Positions 21,321 to 29,690 of a stretch of DNA of 35,572 bases are shown here, piece after piece. The position numbers and the translations under genes are program-made. Origin of the DNA: a virus. Below the pieces are notes generated by a model that saw only the letters and a list, made by a program, of their open reading frames with translations, was not told where the DNA came from and did not search any database. Location of the stretch: positions 1 through 35,572 of the IMG/VR virus record IMGVR_UViG_3300033153_004166. One strand, given 5' to 3'. The stretch's first letter is position 1. Every line of letters starts with the position of its first letter.

Positions 21321-22243
21321 TCATCGAAGTAATGAGTGAGTCTATTTCTAAGAGATTAGAGATTAGTTTACTTTACGGACAAAGTGATCTTGGAGTAGCT
21401 GCTGCTGCTGCAAAGTCTGGAACAACTTCTGTTCTTACATTTGCTGCTGCTGAATGGTCAGGAATCTGGGCTGGAGCTGAGCAAGCAAGAGTAGCTGTTA
21501 AAGTTGGAGCTACTGTTTATGGTCCTTTTAAGATTACTGCTGTAGATTTTACTAACAGAACTCTTACATTAGATGAAACTTCTGATGTTAATGGAGCTGA
21601 TGGTTCTAGTACAGGAGATATCGATGATATTGATGACGAAGCAACAGTTTCTCTTTTCTTCTATGGATCAATTGTTAAGTCTGATGGTTCTTTCAGAGAT
21701 ATGATCGGTCTTGATAAGATTCTTACAACTGATGGTTCTTTATTTGGAATCAATAACAGCACTTACGCTCTTTGGAAAGGTAACAGAGTTTCTGTTTCTG
21801 GAAGATTAACTTTTGCTAAACTTATTGCTGCTCTTAATGTGCCAGTAATCAAAGGATTACAAGAGAAGATTGAAGTGTATGTACCAGTAGAAACTTGGCA
21901 GAACCTTAATGCCGATCAAGCTGCTCTTAGACGTTATGACGGAAGTTATAGCAAAGAGAAAGCTGACATGGGTGTGAAGAGTATCAAGTTTTATGGTCAG
22001 TCTGGAGAAGTTGAAATAATTTCTCACCCCTATCTTAAAGCATCAGAAGCTTTTGCAATTCCTGTGGACAAGTTCCGTAGAGTTGGAGCGACTGACATTA
22101 CCTTTAAGAATGCTAAGGATGACAGAGTATTCTTTGACCTTGAAAACCATTACGGAATGGAGCTGAGAGCACATTGTAATCAAGCACTATTTCCTAGATT
22201 GGTATCAACGTCTGTTAAGATCTACGGATTCACAAACGAATAA
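21317..22243 (+). CDS. Major capsid protein, C-terminal part
   Basis: The first ATG in this frame is at 21317, but coding sequence clearly extends back to about 21260 as the continuation of the 20973 frame. The whole coat protein would be about 423 aa. Family segments are SESISKRLEISLLYGQSDLG near its start and an inserted Ala/Gly/Thr beta-rich part (GTTSVLTFAAAEWSGIW). The core continues through KGLQEKIEVYVPVETW and VEIISHPYLKASEAFAIP to a C-terminus ending KIYGFTNE. This is the shell protein assembled around the scaffold. No ribosome site serves ATG 21317, which argues against a separate gene. Confidence 0.85.
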   Translation: MIIEVMSESISKRLEISLLYGQSDLGVAAAAAKSGTTSVLTFAAAEWSGIWAGAEQARVAVKVGATVYGPFKITAVDFTNRTLTLDETSDVNGADGSSTGDIDDIDDEATVSLFFYGSIVKSDGSFRDMIGLDKILTTDGSLFGINNSTYALWKGNRVSVSGRLTFAKLIAALNVPVIKGLQEKIEVYVPVETWQNLNADQAALRRYDGSYSKEKADMGVKSIKFYGQSGEVEIISHPYLKASEAFAIPVDKFRRVGATDITFKNAKDDRVFFDLENHYGMELRAHCNQALFPRLVSTSVKIYGFTNE

Positions 22244-22255
22244 TATTAACTGATG

Positions 22256-22275
22256 GGGAGCTTCGGCTCCCTTTC
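22256..22275 (+). terminator. UUCG-tetraloop hairpin after the capsid gene
   Basis: GGGAGC-TTCG-GCTCCC is a perfect 6-bp stem with an extra-stable UUCG loop, followed by TTTCT, 13 bases after the capsid stop. It may terminate part of the transcription or protect the capsid mRNA 3' end. Confidence 0.65.
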
Positions 22276-22291
22276 TCAATGGAGACAAGTC

Positions 22292-22810
22292 ATGACTTTA
22301 TATAGAATTGATATTGATACAGCTATAGGTGTCTCTCAATTAGATCGTTTGGAAGCTGCAAAATCTGGAATAACTGATGTTATAAACCTATGTTCAGGAA
22401 TACAAGGTGGAGCAATTGATGCTGACTTTGATGTTTTAGACACTCCTATTCAGGCAACATCTACTTTAACACTAGATGCTACTGGACAAGTAGCCGATGA
22501 AACTTTTGTAATATGTGGAGTAACTTTCACAGCTAAAGATTCAGGAGCAACTGGTCCACAATTTGATATCAGCACAACTGACGTTGCAGTAACTGCAGCT
22601 AACATTGCTGTTGCTGTTGAAGCTTCTGTGGAAGCTGCATTAGTTGGGGTAGTAACAACTACTTCTGCATTAGGTGTAGTAACTTTCACATGTGATGTGC
22701 CAGGTTTAGTAGGGAATGGTTTAGCACTAAGTGAATCATTAACTCAGGCAACTGCAGTAGATTTTACAGGTGGAACAAACGGTACTAGTAAGACACTAGC
22801 TAGTAAGTAA
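22292..22810 (+). CDS. Putative head decoration / Ig-like virion protein
   Basis: I choose ATG 22292, seven bases after GGAG; an ATG at 22253 lies inside a hairpin. The 172-aa product is Thr/Val/Ala-rich beta sequence. Its middle (ATGQVADETFVICGVTFTAK, then NIAVAVEASVEAAL and FTCDVPGLVGNGLALSES) fits a beta-sandwich unit common in phage structural proteins. A related unit seems to be inserted in the gp12-like tail protein. The place right after the capsid gene, before a strong terminator, suits a capsid decoration or fibre protein. Function is inferred. Confidence 0.6.
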   Translation: MTLYRIDIDTAIGVSQLDRLEAAKSGITDVINLCSGIQGGAIDADFDVLDTPIQATSTLTLDATGQVADETFVICGVTFTAKDSGATGPQFDISTTDVAVTAANIAVAVEASVEAALVGVVTTTSALGVVTFTCDVPGLVGNGLALSESLTQATAVDFTGGTNGTSKTLASK

Positions 22811-22834
22811 ATTTTTTTAAATACACAAGAGATT

Positions 22835-22868
22835 GGGGGAGGGATATTTATATGCTTCCCCCTTTTTT
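22835..22868 (+). terminator. Strong terminator between head and fibre genes, with a -10 box just after
   Basis: GGGGGAG pairs with CTTCCCCC (one bulge) and six T residues follow. Directly after it, TATAAT at 22870-22875 with TTTATA 17 bases upstream (22847-22852, within the hairpin) could start a separate fibre transcript. Confidence 0.75.
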
Positions 22869-22924
22869 GTATAATCTAATAATTCCTATCTATAGCTGGA
22901 TGCATTTATCTTTGGAGATCGTAC

Positions 22925-25357
22925 ATGAGTGTAATTTTAACAGTAAATGGAAAGACTTTCAACTATCCTTCAGTACATGACACCGAATGGGGTCCAGAAG
23001 CTACTGAATGGGCACAAGAAGTCTCTCTAGCTATAACAGAATTAGAACAATTAAATTATACAGGACTTACTACTGTTGGACCAACTGGTCCTCAAGGAGT
23101 TACTGGTGTATTAGGTAATGAAGGTCCAAGAGGTTCTCAAGGAATCACAGGACTAGTAGCTACTGGAATACCAGGAGTAACTGGTATTAAAGGACTAGAT
23201 GGTATCCGAGGAGCAGATGGCTCTACAGGATTAATTGGTCCAACTGGAATATTAGGTGCTCAAGGAAATACAGGGGCACAAGGTAACACTGGACCATACA
23301 TCCAAGGTGTCACAGGAATAGATGGATCCACAGGTATTATAGGTCCAGAAGGACAGACTGGAGTTGAAGGGCAAACTGGTCCATATGGACATACTGGACT
23401 TCAAGGAGGAGCTGGCGAGACTGGAGTACAAGGTATCCAAGGTAATACGGGATTAGCTCCTGATAACCAAGGTACAACAGGAATCCAAGGAGTCACAGGA
23501 CAAGATGGATTTTTAGGAGGTACTGGTCCACAAGGTGAAACTGGAGTAAGAGGAAATACAGGAGCTTTAGGAAATACAGGTATCCAAGGATACACAGGTG
23601 CTCAACCACCTAACCAAGGAGAGACTGGAGTACAGGGAATCCAAGGTGACACTGGAGTCCAAGGTATACAAGGGGACACTGGTGTCAGAGGAATGACTGG
23701 AGCATTAGGAAACACTGGTGTACAAGGTATTCAAGGTGACACAGGAATCCAAGGGATCCAAGGAGATACTGGCATACAAGGTCAAACTGGTATTCAGGGA
23801 CAAACTGGAGTAAGAGGAAATACAGGAGCACTTGGAAACACTGGTGCTCAAGGAAATACAGGAGTAAGAGGACATACTGGGGCACAAGGAACAACGGGAG
23901 TGCAAGGTATAAGAGGTATGACAGGGATCCAAGGTATTCAAGGGGATACTGGAATACAGGGAGATACTGGCATAAGAGGAATGACTGGGGCACTTGGTAA
24001 TACGGGAGCACTTGGAAACACTGGTATTATAGGAAACACTGGAATACAAGGAGTCACTGGTTTGATTGGTCAAACTGGGGCACAAGGAAATACAGGTGTC
24101 AGAGGACACACTGGTATTATAGGGAACACTGGATTACAGGGAGCAGTCGGACAGACAGGTGCCCAAGGTTATACGGGTGCTGGAATCCAAGGAGCAACTG
24201 GTTTAGAAGGGGATATTGGTCCTCAAGGAGCTGCAGGAGTCACGGGATCTGAAGGTGCAGGATACACAGGAGTCCAAGGACAAACTGGAATATTAGGACC
24301 TGCTGGGGAAACTGGAGTACAGGGACAGACGGGCTTAGATTTAAGCTTCATAAATGAGGATACCCAAGAACCAACTGGTTTCATTTTATCAGACACAGCC
24401 ACAAAGGGAGTCATTGAATTCTCAGATGATGGTACAAATATAAAAGCAATTGACGAAACAGATGTGGGATCTGACAACGCTACAGGTTTGTTTCACGATG
24501 GAACATCAGCTAGTGCTAGAGAGTTTTCAATCTCTCCAGAACCAACATCATTTTCATTTTATGCAGACTCAATAAAAACAACATTCTCTATAGCAAAACG
24601 TGTAACTATACCAGATGTTACGAGTATGTATATTATACATTTTGATAGTGCTGGAACACTTGCTTACTCAACAGCTTTTTCAGGGTCAATTGTACTGACT
24701 AAAGCAATAGTAGCTCTAATTTATTGGAATGCTACAACTAACGAATCAATCATATTTGGAAACGAGAGACACGGTATAAGCATGTCGGGTGCCAGCCATA
24801 TGTACAACCATTTAAGAAATGGAAGTTTTTGGCAGGACGGAATGGCGATTGCAGGATTAAGTTCAGGAGTGGATACTCACGGAACATTATCTACAGGTCA
24901 TATGTGGGATGAAGATATACTTCACTCTCCACCAGCTCAATCTACAATTCCATTTGTTTATAAGATAGGCAGTACATGGACTTCAGGCACTGCTGATAAC
25001 AAACTAGGTTATTGGGATGGTGCAGACACTTATGTATCTTTTAACGAGGACACTGGTGGTGGAGTATTTGCTCTAACTGAAATTACTGGCGTAGACTTCA
25101 TGATTATGTTCATGGTCGCTACTAATGACCATGTAGATAGTTATGTGAAGGTTCTCGGAGAGAATGAATATGCAACAGTGGGACAAGCTAGAGATGCTAT
25201 CTTTACTGAAAAGGATGTATTATCCTTAGCAGGAATGCCAGGAGCAGAGTTCATTTTCATAAATGCTTATATTATTAATAGAGATGGGGAGTTACAACTA
25301 TTAGATGATGGTTCAACTCACTTAGATCTAAGAAGTTCATCTAAGAAGTTCAAGTGA
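22925..25357 (+). CDS. Collagen-like tail fibre, N-terminal part
   Basis: It starts behind GGAG with a 7-base gap. Residues 1-50 form a short helical attachment domain. About 52-470 are Gly-x-y collagen repeats with Thr or Gln very frequent in the y position (GPTGPQGVTG, GNTGIQGYTG and similar), predicted to form a trimeric triple helix. Residues about 475-805 form a globular domain with NERHGISMSGASHMYNHL and FIFINAYIINRDGELQLL. The frame stops at TGA 25355-25357, but the next frame continues at once with more fibre sequence and has no start codon. I read one fibre of about 1,500 aa with a +1 frame change between 25332 and 25357. Confidence 0.85.
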   Translation: MSVILTVNGKTFNYPSVHDTEWGPEATEWAQEVSLAITELEQLNYTGLTTVGPTGPQGVTGVLGNEGPRGSQGITGLVATGIPGVTGIKGLDGIRGADGSTGLIGPTGILGAQGNTGAQGNTGPYIQGVTGIDGSTGIIGPEGQTGVEGQTGPYGHTGLQGGAGETGVQGIQGNTGLAPDNQGTTGIQGVTGQDGFLGGTGPQGETGVRGNTGALGNTGIQGYTGAQPPNQGETGVQGIQGDTGVQGIQGDTGVRGMTGALGNTGVQGIQGDTGIQGIQGDTGIQGQTGIQGQTGVRGNTGALGNTGAQGNTGVRGHTGAQGTTGVQGIRGMTGIQGIQGDTGIQGDTGIRGMTGALGNTGALGNTGIIGNTGIQGVTGLIGQTGAQGNTGVRGHTGIIGNTGLQGAVGQTGAQGYTGAGIQGATGLEGDIGPQGAAGVTGSEGAGYTGVQGQTGILGPAGETGVQGQTGLDLSFINEDTQEPTGFILSDTATKGVIEFSDDGTNIKAIDETDVGSDNATGLFHDGTSASAREFSISPEPTSFSFYADSIKTTFSIAKRVTIPDVTSMYIIHFDSAGTLAYSTAFSGSIVLTKAIVALIYWNATTNESIIFGNERHGISMSGASHMYNHLRNGSFWQDGMAIAGLSSGVDTHGTLSTGHMWDEDILHSPPAQSTIPFVYKIGSTWTSGTADNKLGYWDGADTYVSFNEDTGGGVFALTEITGVDFMIMFMVATNDHVDSYVKVLGENEYATVGQARDAIFTEKDVLSLAGMPGAEFIFINAYIINRDGELQLLDDGSTHLDLRSSSKKFK

Positions 25358-27443
25358 CGCTGGTGGATCAGGCGGTGAAGTAGTTAGTTCTTTTACTAGT
25401 CTAACAGACACTCCTGCATCTTATGCTTCTCAAGGAGATAAATTAGTATCCGTTAAATCAGACGAATCAGGATTAGAATTCATATCCAATGTTACTGGAG
25501 AAACTGGTATCCAAGGAGTCACTGGCTCTCAAGGACAGACGGGAATCCAAGGAGTAACGGGTACTGGAGTCCAAGGAGAAACTGGAGTCCAAGGGATTCA
25601 AGGAATCCAAGGAGTCACTGGACTTATTGGAGTCACTGGACTATTAGGACAAACTGGAGCACAAGCTGCAACTGGTACACAAGGACTTCAAGGTCCACAA
25701 GGAGTCACAGGTCCATTAGGAGTTACTGGTCTTATAGGTCATACTGGCTTTCAAGGAATCACGGGATTACAGGGCGAGACGGGTTTAGGAGTCACTGGAC
25801 TAATTGGAGCGACTGGAGCAACACCTCCTAATCAGGGCGAGACTGGTATCCAAGGGATTACAGGATCCGCTGGTGGAGCGACTGGCGTACAAGGAATCCA
25901 AGGAGAAACTGGTTTAGGACCAACTGGTCCTCAAGGATGGCAAGGTAATCAAGGATCACAAGGTCAAACTGGATTAATTGGTCAGACTGGAATAACTGGA
26001 TCTGATTATTGGTCTAGAAATGGAACTGATCTTTACCCAACTACAGCTAGTGACGGAATCACAGGAATTGATGCTATTCATCTTGATAATGGTACCTCTT
26101 TCACAGCAGCCATTACTCAGATTAAATCAACTTCTGATGGTACTTTCACTATCGATAAAATTGGTGGAAATGCTTGGAACTATGTCCAAATGAAAGATGA
26201 TGGATCAGGTACTTGGGCATGGGGTGTTGATTCTACCTCAAATTTTATGTTCGGAAATTATAACGGAGGTTATACAACTGCAATGCATATTGGTTGGACA
26301 GATGATAATATTTACATAGCAAATGATCTAGTAGTTGACACAGACACTCTATATGTTGACGCTACTGAGGATCGAGTTGGTATTAATACTGATTCACCAA
26401 CACATGACTTAGATGTGGCAGGAGAATCTATAATTCTTAGAACTCCAGCATCAACTAATGGGTCTATTTTTATCTCTGAAACAGGTGACAGTTCTTACTG
26501 GTCTATTGTTAAAGTAGGAACCGATTCTGATCAACTAGACTTCAGATATAACAACTCAGCTAAGTGGAGAATGTTTACTAATGGGGATATGTCTGTAGAC
26601 ACTGACACTTTTTATGTAGATGCAGCTAATGGACGAGTAGGTATAGGAACTGATTCACCAGGAGCACTGTTTTCAATCTATGGACCCACCCATGGAACAA
26701 CAGAGTTTGATGGTCACTCTTTTACTGTAAATCAAGATAACCGAGGTGTTTACTCCTATGTAGACTTTGTATGCGATGATACTTACACAGACTATGGTTT
26801 GAGATTTCGTAGAAATACAGGAGCTAATGGAGAGTCTCACGTATTACACAAAGGTACTGGAGCTTTTAGATTATATGGTTATGAAGCTGGATCTTTCGAT
26901 ATTGCTACTAATAATACTAAAAGGCTTGAGATTAGTTCTGCAGGCATGTTAACTGTTGCTGATATTTATTCAAGAACAATTTCAACTAGAGCAGTCTATG
27001 TTAACGCTGCAGGAGATTTAGGAACAACTTCTTCTTCTCTAAGGTATAAAGAAAACATTGAGGATATGCCTTGGACTGGATGGATTTATGAACTACGTCC
27101 TGTAATATTTGATTTTAGACCTGACTATGATGAATACAATGAGAATAGTAAAACTTATGGACTTATCGCTGAAGAAGTAGAACTTGTGAATAAAAACATA
27201 GTTGACTATGATGAAGAGGAAAGAGTTGATTATGTTGCCTATGACAAACTGATCCCCGTGCTATTAAAAGAGATTCAAAATTTAAATGCTAGAATCACAG
27301 CATTAGAAGCACATAATGGTGTTAGCAATCCTGTTGAACTTCCTGATAAAGACAAAGTGGTCGAAGATAAGAAACCTAAGAAGATTAAGGTTATTAAATC
27401 TGAACCTCTGATAGAGGTACCTACACCCAAGGATAAAGCTTAA
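25353..27443 (+). CDS. Collagen-like tail fibre, C-terminal part with S74 chaperone
   Basis: This frame is open from 25332. It begins SDAGGSGGEVVSS, a linker typical inside phage fibres, followed by a second collagen block (about 25494-25990). A beta-rich shaft with two VDTDTxYVD repeats comes next, then an S74 intramolecular chaperone. The S74 dyad is in SSLRYKENIED, with the Ser-x4-Lys spacing (codons 27033 and 27048), followed by GLIAEEVELVNK and a coiled-coil tail (LLKEIQNLNARITALEA). The first ATG is at 26190, well inside coding sequence, so the true gene starts at 22925. S74 domains fold fibre trimers and cleave themselves off. The end abuts the first small tail protein. Confidence 0.8.
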   Translation, partial: SDAGGSGGEVVSSFTSLTDTPASYASQGDKLVSVKSDESGLEFISNVTGETGIQGVTGSQGQTGIQGVTGTGVQGETGVQGIQGIQGVTGLIGVTGLLGQTGAQAATGTQGLQGPQGVTGPLGVTGLIGHTGFQGITGLQGETGLGVTGLIGATGATPPNQGETGIQGITGSAGGATGVQGIQGETGLGPTGPQGWQGNQGSQGQTGLIGQTGITGSDYWSRNGTDLYPTTASDGITGIDAIHLDNGTSFTAAITQIKSTSDGTFTIDKIGGNAWNYVQMKDDGSGTWAWGVDSTSNFMFGNYNGGYTTAMHIGWTDDNIYIANDLVVDTDTLYVDATEDRVGINTDSPTHDLDVAGESIILRTPASTNGSIFISETGDSSYWSIVKVGTDSDQLDFRYNNSAKWRMFTNGDMSVDTDTFYVDAANGRVGIGTDSPGALFSIYGPTHGTTEFDGHSFTVNQDNRGVYSYVDFVCDDTYTDYGLRFRRNTGANGESHVLHKGTGAFRLYGYEAGSFDIATNNTKRLEISSAGMLTVADIYSRTISTRAVYVNAAGDLGTTSSSLRYKENIEDMPWTGWIYELRPVIFDFRPDYDEYNENSKTYGLIAEEVELVNKNIVDYDEEERVDYVAYDKLIPVLLKEIQNLNARITALEAHNGVSNPVELPDKDKVVEDKKPKKIKVIKSEPLIEVPTPKDKA

Positions 27444-28048
27444 TGGATTTCTACATAAGAACATTCAACATAGAAGCGTTAGGAGAGGGGGCAGGATCCT
27501 CTCTGCCTGTAGAGAGATGTCTTGACCTAAAAAGACAGAGTGAGATTAGTGAACACGGGTGGGTTGAATTAATGATGTTTAATTACGACCCTTATCCTGA
27601 GCCTCTACCCGACTCGAAATACTGGTCATTAAGTGACTCTGCTAGTCTGGCTTACTATACCGACTACCCTGTTGTAGTCGACTATCATGCAGTAGATAGT
27701 TCAGATTATATAAGCGAGTATCATAAGGGTGTCCTTTGGTATCCTATCGACATTACTTATTTTAAAGCTGGAAGTGTAACAGGGTATAATAGAACTGTTT
27801 GGACTAATGCTGGGTGGACTGCAGGAACTCAAGCTACTTTTGAAGAGGAGTTGTGTGATTTCTTTTATTCTATCACTCAGCAACAACCTTCTAATAAAGG
27901 AACTTTGGGAGTAAACCCAGAAACGATGTGTTTATACTTATACCGACTATACTTAACTGATTCTGATACCTATCAAGACATTCCAGTCTTTATGAGAGGA
28001 AATGATCCTCAAAAAGATAGAATCTACACAGCAAGTATTATTACTTAA
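27443..28048 (+). CDS. Small tail protein 1 with C-terminal GNDP motif
   Basis: The ATG overlaps the fibre stop (TAATG). The 201-aa product starts MDFYIRTFNIEALGEG, is aromatic and beta-rich with many Tyr, Asp and Ser, and near its end has IPVFMRGNDPQ. The same G-N-D-P motif ends the next two proteins, so the three look like diverged duplicates. Their position behind the fibre gene suggests fibre-tip, receptor-binding or fibre-chaperone roles. No family is recognised. Confidence 0.65.
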   Translation: MDFYIRTFNIEALGEGAGSSLPVERCLDLKRQSEISEHGWVELMMFNYDPYPEPLPDSKYWSLSDSASLAYYTDYPVVVDYHAVDSSDYISEYHKGVLWYPIDITYFKAGSVTGYNRTVWTNAGWTAGTQATFEEELCDFFYSITQQQPSNKGTLGVNPETMCLYLYRLYLTDSDTYQDIPVFMRGNDPQKDRIYTASIIT

Positions 28049-28056
28049 GGAGAAGT

Positions 28057-28743
28057 ATGGCTACTAGAGACTATTACATTAGATATTCTCCTTGGAACAC
28101 TACTCCTTTTGGAGATCAGTTTATTGGAGCATATTTGTTAACCGTTCCAGTAAGGATAGTTTACCAAAGAACAACACCTTCATCTATTAATAATGATAAG
28201 AAGAATACTTACTCTGCTCCAGTACAAGTTGATATTGATAGTAACAATGAGTGGGGTGGAGCCTTACTTCCAGATGAAGCACCAGCCCCAGAAGATTTCT
28301 TGACTCCTAGAGGAGTAATGCCTCCTTGTACTTATAGAACACTGTCTGGAAATTCAGAAGGTGCAGGGTCATTAACTGATACTGGAAACTTAGATTATAG
28401 TCTAGGAGGATATAGCTGGTATGTTGATGGGGGTAACTTCTGCTCAATGATCGCAGCAACATCTAAACAAGATTATGTTGATGCTGGTTGGGCAAATGAT
28501 ATTAATAGTATTGATAGCCTCAGGGACAATCTAATCACATGGTGTACTAATAATATCCAGTACACATTCTGGAATGCTTCTTTCGAGAATGCTTTATGGG
28601 AATCAGTGAACATAGTTATTGACCCAACTACTTGGGAACATCTTATTTATATAGGAAACGATCCTATATCTACTTACTCAACAAGCGTTGCTGATACAGG
28701 AAATAGTGCAGTAACTATAGCTTCACTAGATGATTGGAGTTAA
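28057..28743 (+). CDS. Small tail protein 2 with C-terminal GNDP motif
   Basis: It starts behind AAGGAGAAGT. The 228-aa product begins MATRDYYIRYSPWN and is rich in Tyr, Trp and Asn. It contains the shared motif in HLIYIGNDPIS, about 20 residues from the end, followed by a Ser/Thr/Ala tail. It is probably a paralogue of the proteins on both sides. Its role is likely at the fibre tip; the evidence is positional. Confidence 0.63.
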   Translation: MATRDYYIRYSPWNTTPFGDQFIGAYLLTVPVRIVYQRTTPSSINNDKKNTYSAPVQVDIDSNNEWGGALLPDEAPAPEDFLTPRGVMPPCTYRTLSGNSEGAGSLTDTGNLDYSLGGYSWYVDGGNFCSMIAATSKQDYVDAGWANDINSIDSLRDNLITWCTNNIQYTFWNASFENALWESVNIVIDPTTWEHLIYIGNDPISTYSTSVADTGNSAVTIASLDDWS

Positions 28744-28746
28744 TAT

Positions 28747-29283
28747 ATGGCTTATGAATTTTTCCACAAACAATGGATATGCGACTTTGAGGATTTAACC
28801 TCAAACAAAGAGTCACGTAATGGAATGCTTGAAGTAACTGCAGAAGATACTAACTATATGCAGATTTCCTTCAAGTCAGCTTACTTCCAAGACAAAGGTG
28901 GGAACTATCTATTCTCCCCATGTGAGTTAGGCTCACAAACGTATGATACAGACTATTTTTATGAGCAAACTACTTACAATGCAGGTCAAATGTACAGATG
29001 GTACATGAATGATCCTAAGTTCATAGCATTTGATACAGATAACGCTAACTATTACCAAGCTTTTACAGGAAGTCAGTGGTCATTTAGTGGTTGGGTTAAT
29101 CCAGATACTGATTACAACGGTTGGGTAAACAACATCACCTCGACCTATGAAGCGGGTGGAGCGTTACCAGAGTCAGTAAACCTATATGTATTTAAGATTA
29201 TAAATCTTAAGATGGATGAGAGTTTCTCAGCAAATGCTAGATATATCCCACTTATGTACTGGGGTAATGACCCAAATGTATAA
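28747..29283 (+). CDS. Small tail protein 3 with C-terminal GNDP motif
   Basis: The 178-aa product starts MAYEFFHKQWICDF, is aromatic-rich and ends IPLMYWGNDPNV, carrying the motif at its very end. The run QAFTGSQWSFSGWVNP resembles sugar- or protein-binding surfaces in its Trp/Ser content, but no fold is recognised. It is third of the probable paralogues after the fibre gene. Confidence 0.63.
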   Translation: MAYEFFHKQWICDFEDLTSNKESRNGMLEVTAEDTNYMQISFKSAYFQDKGGNYLFSPCELGSQTYDTDYFYEQTTYNAGQMYRWYMNDPKFIAFDTDNANYYQAFTGSQWSFSGWVNPDTDYNGWVNNITSTYEAGGALPESVNLYVFKIINLKMDESFSANARYIPLMYWGNDPNV

Positions 29284-29315
29284 TTTAATAATGTGAAACC
29301 CTTAATGGAGGACTT

Positions 29316-29675
29316 ATGAAAGGATTGGATAAGATAAAACTATTAAAAGAGATACTAGAAGATAAAGAGCTAGTCTCGAAGAAGATTTTAAAGGAAGAGC
29401 CAGAGGACATGGAAGCAGAAGGGACATTAGTTGTTTCAGCAGAAGGTGCCTCTCCAGAAGATGCCAAAGAGGACATCTTAGCTCAGCTTGAAGGGCTTGA
29501 ACTTCCAGACGAAGAAGAAATGGAAGAGATAATGCCTGAGATGGAAGAAATGGAAGAAGAAGAAGAAGAAGATTTCGAGATGTCTCAAGAAGATTCTGAG
29601 ATAATGGATATGATTCCAGCATCTCAAAGAGAAGCTTTTAAGAAGAGATTACTAGAGAAGATTAAATCATTATAA
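29316..29675 (+). CDS. Highly acidic 119-aa protein
   Basis: It starts behind GGAGG with a 6-base gap. The first 25 residues are basic and helical (KGLDKIKLLKEILEDKELVS). The centre is extremely acidic (runs of Glu around residues 65-90), and the end is a basic helix (QREAFKKRLLEKIKSL). It could be an assembly chaperone or a DNA-mimic-like acidic protein carried in the virion; neither is shown. It lies just before the tail tubular genes. Confidence 0.62.
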   Translation: MKGLDKIKLLKEILEDKELVSKKILKEEPEDMEAEGTLVVSAEGASPEDAKEDILAQLEGLELPDEEEMEEIMPEMEEMEEEEEEDFEMSQEDSEIMDMIPASQREAFKKRLLEKIKSL

Positions 29676-29690
29676 TATAGGAGGGGATAA

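Noticed and set aside
23080-24340. Short regular repeats suggestive of a CRISPR array
   Set aside because: The period follows the 9-base Gly-x-y codon pattern in one long open frame; there are no constant repeats with unique spacers.
23252-24477. Several minus-strand and alternative-frame open stretches across the fibre gene
   Set aside because: They are by-products of the repetitive collagen-coding DNA; their peptides are low-complexity Ser/Pro/Leu strings without ribosome sites.
29285-29622. Two minus-strand frames opposite the acidic protein gene
   Set aside because: They mirror the Glu-rich repeats as Ser/Leu-rich peptides and lack ribosome sites.
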